A DNA stretch of 27,500 nt, taken from the NCBI GenBank assembly GCA_905221605.1, contig CAJNDS010002390.1:808613-836112 (forward strand), in the 5' to 3' direction. The notes beneath the pieces are model-generated. The model worked only from the letters and a program-made list of their open reading frames with translations, was not told the origin of the DNA and made no database searches. A program made the translations under genes and the position numbers. Of this stretch, positions 23,084 to 27,500 are shown one piece after another. Source of the stretch: Symbiodinium natans (lineage: Eukaryota > Sar > Dinophyceae > Suessiales > Symbiodiniaceae). Every line of letters begins with the position of its first letter. Within the stretch, counting starts at the first letter, position 1.

Positions 23084-23244
23084 AATGCAGACTACGTCAC
23101 ATCGCCTATTACCTCCACCCAAGGTGTCAGCGCTTACGGATTTGAGGGTTTCAGGTGCCAAGGTTGCGGGTTTCGCGTGGGGTTGTAAAGGGTGCTAAGG
23201 GTTTGTGTAGGTTGCAGGTTTTCGGGTTTGAAGTATCGGGAGGC

Positions 23245-23355
23245 CTTTTAGGGTTTAGGGTTTAAGGTTTAGGGATTAGGGTTAGGGTTTAGGGTTTCGG
23301 GTTTAGGGTTTAGGGTGTAGGGTTTAGGGTTTAGGGTTTAGGGTTTAGGGTTTAA
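23245..23355 (+). repeat. Telomere-like array (TTTAGGG)
   Basis: About 15 units with TTTCGGG, TGTAGGG and GATTAGGG variants. Confidence 0.95.
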
Positions 23356-23469
23356 AGAAAAAGGAGCTCGTTTGGGGCGGTCGAGCCTCGACTTCCACAG
23401 GGGCTGCGCACCTTGGGCGACTCTAGGATCGGTTGCGTTCCCTCCTCTCGGGTTTGGATCGGGTTATAT

Positions 23470-23536
23470 AATCCTTAAACCCTAGCCCTAAACCCTAACC
23501 CCTTAGACCCTAAACCATAAACTCTAAACCCTAAAC
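23470..23536 (-). repeat. Telomere-like array (CCCTAAA, degenerate)
   Basis: CCCTAGC, CCCTAAC and CTCTAAA variants. With 23245-23355 it brackets 23356-23460, where weak frames exist on both strands. Confidence 0.8.
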
Positions 23537-23539
23537 AGG

Positions 23540-23945
23540 GTTTAGGTTTCAGGTTCCTTTCAGAGGCGCTGTGCCTTGCATGTAGGAACCTCCTTTAGGG
23601 TCCAGGGCTAAGACCAAGTGTATCCCGAGGCCGCTGGAGAATGCCATGCTGCTGGACAGGCACGCTTCGTTTCGTTTTTTCGAAGACTGAGAAGGGTCTT
23701 CATGTCTGAAGGCGATTGGAGGTCTAAAGGGCCCTCGAAAGCTCAATACCTCTTAGCTACCTTTTCTATACAAGGTCCTGGGTTATGAACGAAGGTATAT
23801 TCCTCAATGAAGGGGCACTGGGCTCTGTGGTTAAGGATTGGGACATAATGTTCAGTCCCTTTACCTCCTAGTAACAAATGTGCTGTCGTAGATGGGGAAT
23901 TCTTAGAAGCAGTACCTGATTTGGTGTAATTACTCCAGAAGGGAG
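23540..23945. other. Unassigned unique sequence
   Basis: A 65-codon minus-strand frame (23549-23746) has no recognisable motif. The remainder shows no exon I can support. Confidence 0.4.
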
Positions 23946-24239
23946 CAGAATTTGCAGAGCCCTAAACCCCAAACCCCAAAACCTGATGTTTAGGGTTTAG
24001 GGTCCCATACGCAGTACTGTCCACCCGGCCCTTGCATGGAAGCGGATAGAGGGTTTCAGGGTTTAGGGTTGAGGCCCTCACAAGCACCGTAACTTACCGG
24101 TTCTTCTGGGTACCTTTCTATAGCTTCTGAAAGCAAGCCCTTAGCCCTGGGCCTCCCCTGAACCCCGAGCCCTCAACCATATCCCCTACGGGCTGCCGAA
24201 GGAGCCCTTTAACCACGACCCGAAACTTTTTTTAACCGA

Positions 24240-24390
24240 CACCTTGAACCTTATACCAAAAACCTTAAACACTAAGACTTAAACCCTAAACCTCAACCCT
24301 GAACCCGAGGGTGTAGGGTTTGGGTGTTAAGGTTCAGGGTTGAGGGCTTAGTCTGTTGGCGCTGTCGGGGTGAGGTGTAGGGTTTCTAGG
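24240..24390. other. Mixed-orientation decayed telomere-like sequence
   Basis: CCTTAAA/CCCTGAA units up to 24308 switch to GTGTAGGG/TTCAGGG units, another C-to-G strand change without a recognisable exon between. Confidence 0.5.
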
Positions 24391-24394
24391 GTCG

Positions 24395-24480
24395 ATTTGA
24401 AGAACCCAAAACCTTTGTCTTGTAGCCTATAAGTGAAGAATAACTTTGCTTAGGAAACCTAAGCAAAGTAGGCTTGAGCT
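24395..24480. repeat. Repeat copy with perfect hairpin
   Basis: GAAGAACCCAAAACCTTTG is related to the arm of the 11453-11552 element. It is followed by a perfect stem at 24443-24469: ACTTTGCTTAGG, loop AAA, CCTAAGCAAAGT. Confidence 0.75.
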
Positions 24481-24489
24481 TTTAAAGGT

Positions 24490-25080
24490 AGGGTTTCGGG
24501 CGCAGGGCTATCCCCTCAGCCTGAGTAAGGGAAGCGTTTGTGCCGGAGGTCCCTCTTCGACCTTTCTGGCAGGAGAGTGGGAAGATCGATTTAGGGTTTG
24601 GGGTTGAGGGTTTGGGATTTTGGTTTCGGGGTCTAGGGCGAATTCGGAACGGTTTTTAGGTTGCTCAGGGGTCTTGTAGATTCCGGGTGTATCTTGTTTC
24701 AGGGTTACTGCAGTTTCGTAGAGAAGTTCGGTACCCATAAAAGGAATGGGGAGTAAGCCTGGAGGCTTTAGGGCGGTTACATGGTCCCTTGTTTGGCCTG
24801 TAATCCCTCAACCTGCAACTCTTAAGCAGGGTTCTTGAAGCATTGGAAGCATGATATGGTCACTTCTTGAAGTTGCCCCTGAGAAATTACGATTATTCAC
24901 TGAAAAGGAACCACAGTTTAGAGAACTCACCATATGCAAGTGGGGGCCTCCTGGGCGAACCACCCCCCCCCCCCATGCCTGACAGCGTGTTAGTAGGGAA
25001 TGAGGGGATTAGGTACCGGAGATCCCCCATCCAAGGGATTCCGCGACTAAGCCACTAGGTATAAAGACTAAACCAATAAC
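24490..25080. other. Unassigned region
   Basis: Frames at 24508-24738 (minus) and 24867-25058 (plus) cross G-rich decayed repeats and a C homopolymer (24963-24974). No motif supports a gene. Part of 24780-24850 resembles 2750-2800. Confidence 0.4.
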
Positions 25081-25130
25081 CCTGAACCCAAAACCCTAAA
25101 CCCTAGTGAGGGGTCATAACGGATGAGTAA

Positions 25131-25254
25131 GGGTTTAGGGTTTAGGGTTTAGGGTTTAGGGTTTAGGGTTTAGGGTTTAGGGTTTAGCGTTTAGCGTTTA
25201 GCGTTTAGGGTTTAGGGTTTAGGGTTTAGGGTTTAGGGTTTAGGGTTTAGGGTA
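25131..25254 (+). repeat. Telomere-like array with TTTAGCG variant block
   Basis: About 17 units; three consecutive TTTAGCG units sit at 25183-25203 in an otherwise perfect TTTAGGG array. Confidence 0.97.
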
Positions 25255-25290
25255 GGCATGGCTCCAACACGTGTCCAGGCTTCAAGGTGC
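25255..25290 (+). CDS. Weak candidate mini-exon between two arrays
   Basis: After a GGGTAG acceptor, a short open piece (HGSNTCPGFK in one frame) ends at TTCAAG|GTGCCA. Only about 30 nt; evidence minimal. Confidence 0.15.
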
Positions 25291-25310
25291 CATCGAGCTT
25301 ATAAATCTTA

Positions 25311-25446
25311 GGGTTAGGGTTTAGGGTTTAGGGTTTAGGGTTTAGGGTTTAGGGTTTAGGGTTTAGGGTTTAGGGTTTAGGGTTTAGGGTTTAGGGTTTA
25401 GGGTTTAGGGTTTAGGGGTAGGGTTTAGGGTTTAGGGTTTAGGGTT
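25311..25446 (+). repeat. Telomere-like array (TTTAGGG, about 19 units)
   Basis: Near-perfect, with TTAGGG at the start and one GGTAGGG break. Confidence 0.97.
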
Positions 25447-25774
25447 GAAGGGGCTGACCCTGCCAAGTGCCGAAACCCTCCGTGGGTTCAGGGTTTAGGT
25501 TTAGAGGCTTAAAATCCTATGAAATCTTAAAGCCTCCGAAGCCCCCTTCACTTCCACCCCCCCAACTTTTCCGCAGAAGAGAACGGGCAGCCGAAAACCT
25601 AAATCCTCAACGAGGTCGGCCCGGGCAGACGTCCCTAACACCTCAATTCCCCAAACCCTGAGTTTTGAAGGGTTTAGGTTCATGTCCTGTCCTCTCAATT
25701 CGGGATCTGGGCACCCTAACCTGGGGCCGCATTATCACATGGGCTCTTGGAGGGGCTTCTACTTGGGGGGGGGG

Positions 25775-25855
25775 GTTCATGGCAGTTACAAAGTGGAATG
25801 TCGAGAGTTCTAACTTTGCTTAGGGTACTACTTCGAAGTACCAAGGATTCAAGTA
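25775..25855 (+). repeat. Fragment related to family C
   Basis: GGTTCATGGCAGTTACAAAG followed by TTCTAACTTTGCTTAGGGTA, similar to 13400-13455 (GGTTCATGAGTAGTTACAAC, TTCTTCTTTAGGGTAC). Contains a TACTTCGAAGTA palindrome. Confidence 0.55.
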
Positions 25856-25987
25856 GCGAGGCCTTAGGCCTTTTTCGAGTTTCGGTGGCTTGCAGGGCCT
25901 AGAGTTTAGAGTTGACAAGTTCACGGGCCTCGACGCCCTAAACCCTGCCTGACGTAGTTCCTTCTTGGCTTAGTCATCGGGGTTTCC

Positions 25988-26037
25988 AGTATACTAGGTA
26001 CCCCCCAAAAGGCACTACCATAGGAGCCTTTAGGTAA
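25988..26037 (+). repeat. Dispersed repeat family F, copy 4
   Basis: CAGTATACTAGGTACCCCCC then AAAAGGCACTACCATAGGAG and CCTTTAG followed by GTAACC. Confidence 0.65.
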
Positions 26038-26156
26038 CCCGAGGCCCCGAACTCTTCACCCCGAAGCCTGGTAATACCTACCAGTCTCATGAGAAAGGAC
26101 GGCCCCCACCCGGCCCCACAAAAGTCCATAAACTCGAAGACCCAAGCCCTCGAAAA

Positions 26157-26262
26157 ATCAATGCCAAGAAAGACCAACATGGCAAGCTCGCGCCAGGACC
26201 TGCGACAGGATCGGCGTTTCGTTTCCTGCCTTCCGGTGCCTCCTCCACCCGTTGCCGGTTCT
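26157..26262 (+). CDS. Weak candidate coding stretch
   Basis: Two overlapping plus frames are open: NAKKDQHGKLAPGPATGSAF and MPRKTNMASSRQDLRQDRRF. Compositionally coding-like, followed directly by TTTAGGG repeats. Frame undecided. Confidence 0.3.
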
Positions 26263-26360
26263 GGGTTTAGGGTTTAGGGTTCAGGGTTTAGGGTCTAGGG
26301 TTTAGGGTTCAGGGTTTAGGGTTTAGGGTCTAGGGTTCAGGGTTGTAGGGTTCAGGGTTT
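26263..26360 (+). repeat. Telomere-like array (TTTAGGG/TTCAGGG/TCTAGGG)
   Basis: About 13 units with mixed variants. Confidence 0.93.
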
Positions 26361-26534
26361 AGAGTACAGGTGTACAGGTGTAGCTAGCGCCTTTCACGTC
26401 AGCAAAGTCATGCGGCGTGTTCCTGATCGGTATCCCTTTACGGTTTAGGGTTCACGGTAACCCGAAACCTTAAACCCAAAGCCTGAAACGCTAAACTGAA
26501 ACCCTAAGCCCCTAAAACCTATGACAAACAAGAG

Positions 26535-26635
26535 CTACATACATACATATATATATGTATATTAAACATATATATACACACATATATATATATATATAAT
26601 TACATATATATATATATATTAAGCATGTAGATATA
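26535..26635. repeat. AT-rich microsatellite (TA/CATA)
   Basis: Broken (TA)n and (CA/TA)n tracts similar to 8957-9178. Confidence 0.93.
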
Positions 26636-26736
26636 TCTTTTTGTAGGCTCTTGTCATATATGCCCTTATAGGATTCTTAGGCAACCCGCAAAAGAGTCGG
26701 TGTTAGGTCTTAGCGTTTAGGGTGCATAGCCACCCA

Positions 26737-26761
26737 CCCCCCCCCCCCCCCCCCCCCCCCC
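26737..26761 (-). repeat. C homopolymer (25 C)
   Basis: Uninterrupted. Confidence 0.9.
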
Positions 26762-26888
26762 TCAAGCAAAAAAACATAGGAAGCACCCTCCCTAAGCCAA
26801 TTAAACCCTAAAACTGAAAACCCTTAACCCTAAACCGAAACGACAGGTACCAGGCGGCAGAAGTGCGACCGCCCTGCGGAAGCTCCTC

Positions 26889-27200
<312 letters not shown>

Positions 27201-27247
27201 TTTGGCGTTCAGGTTCACAAGACCTTACCCTAAGCTTACAGGGTTCT

Positions 27248-27320
27248 GGGGGGGGGGGGGGGGGTATCAAGGGGGGTTTAGGGTTTAGGGTTCAGGGTTT
27301 AGGGTTTAGGGTTTAGGGGT
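27248..27320 (+). repeat. G homopolymer (17 G) followed by TTTAGGG array
   Basis: G run 27248-27264, then seven TTTAGGG/TTCAGGG units from 27276. Confidence 0.93.
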
Positions 27321-27412
27321 ACTCCCTACTACTCCCTTAGGCTCCCTAAGCTTCCCTAAGGTTTCCTAGGTACCTACCCCCCCCCCCCTCCGAACCAATG
27401 AGCCCTGCGAAG

Positions 27413-27500
27413 TCCTAAACCCTAAAGGCCCTAAAAAGCCTACAGCCCTAAGTCCTACACCCTGAATCGTAAACCCTAAACCCTAAACCCTACAAGCCCT
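27413..27500 (-). repeat. Degenerate CCCTAAA array reaching the window end
   Basis: CCTAAACC, CCCTAAAGG and CCCTACA variants, ending with three clean CCCTAAA. The array may continue beyond the window. Confidence 0.85.

Overview
This window looks like nuclear DNA of a eukaryote with introns, most likely a microalga or other protist. The heptamer TTTAGGG/CCCTAAA, the Arabidopsis-type telomere repeat (also used by chromerids, dinoflagellates, chlorarachniophytes, cryptophytes and some green algae), occurs in dozens of separate arrays in both orientations. Protein-like segments are short (about 60-300 nt) and bounded by AG acceptors and mostly GT donors. Long homopolymers, AT microsatellites and minisatellites are frequent. 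There are no bacterial-style operons, no CRISPR array, and I recognised no tRNA or rRNA. The sequence alone does not settle the species.

Layout. 1-7130 (+): exons of a multi-exon membrane-protein gene whose later exons (3708-7128) resemble the transmembrane and pore region of a polycystin/PKD2-like cation channel. About 7490-8617 (-): a four-exon chain that keeps a continuous reading frame through three GT-AG introns, convergent with the channel gene; product not recognised. 8950-9180: TA/TATC microsatellite. 9200-10240 (-): scattered coding-like pieces. 10240-11700: mostly non-coding. 11700-15334 (+): dispersed exon-like pieces, the last ending in a stop. 15700-16990: minisatellites built partly from the telomere heptamer, including a 150-bp higher-order repeat. 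17090-23100 (+): further exon-like pieces, the last with a stop and a downstream AATAAA. 23100-27500: telomere-like arrays, an ambiguous piece near 26160, homopolymers and a very long T tract.

Two patterns stand out. First, the telomere-like repeats are not random with respect to the exons. In transcript orientation CCCTAAA usually lies just upstream of an exon and TTTAGGG just downstream, on both strands, so many exons look like small telomere-capped fragments and many introns run TTTAGGG to CCCTAAA. Second, several introns contain short (about 65-105 bp) inverted-repeat elements of a few families recurring across the window, and some element ends lie within a few bases of the splice site. 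This fits introner-like or MITE-derived introns. Most exon calls are hand-read and tentative; transcripts or protein searches are needed to confirm them.
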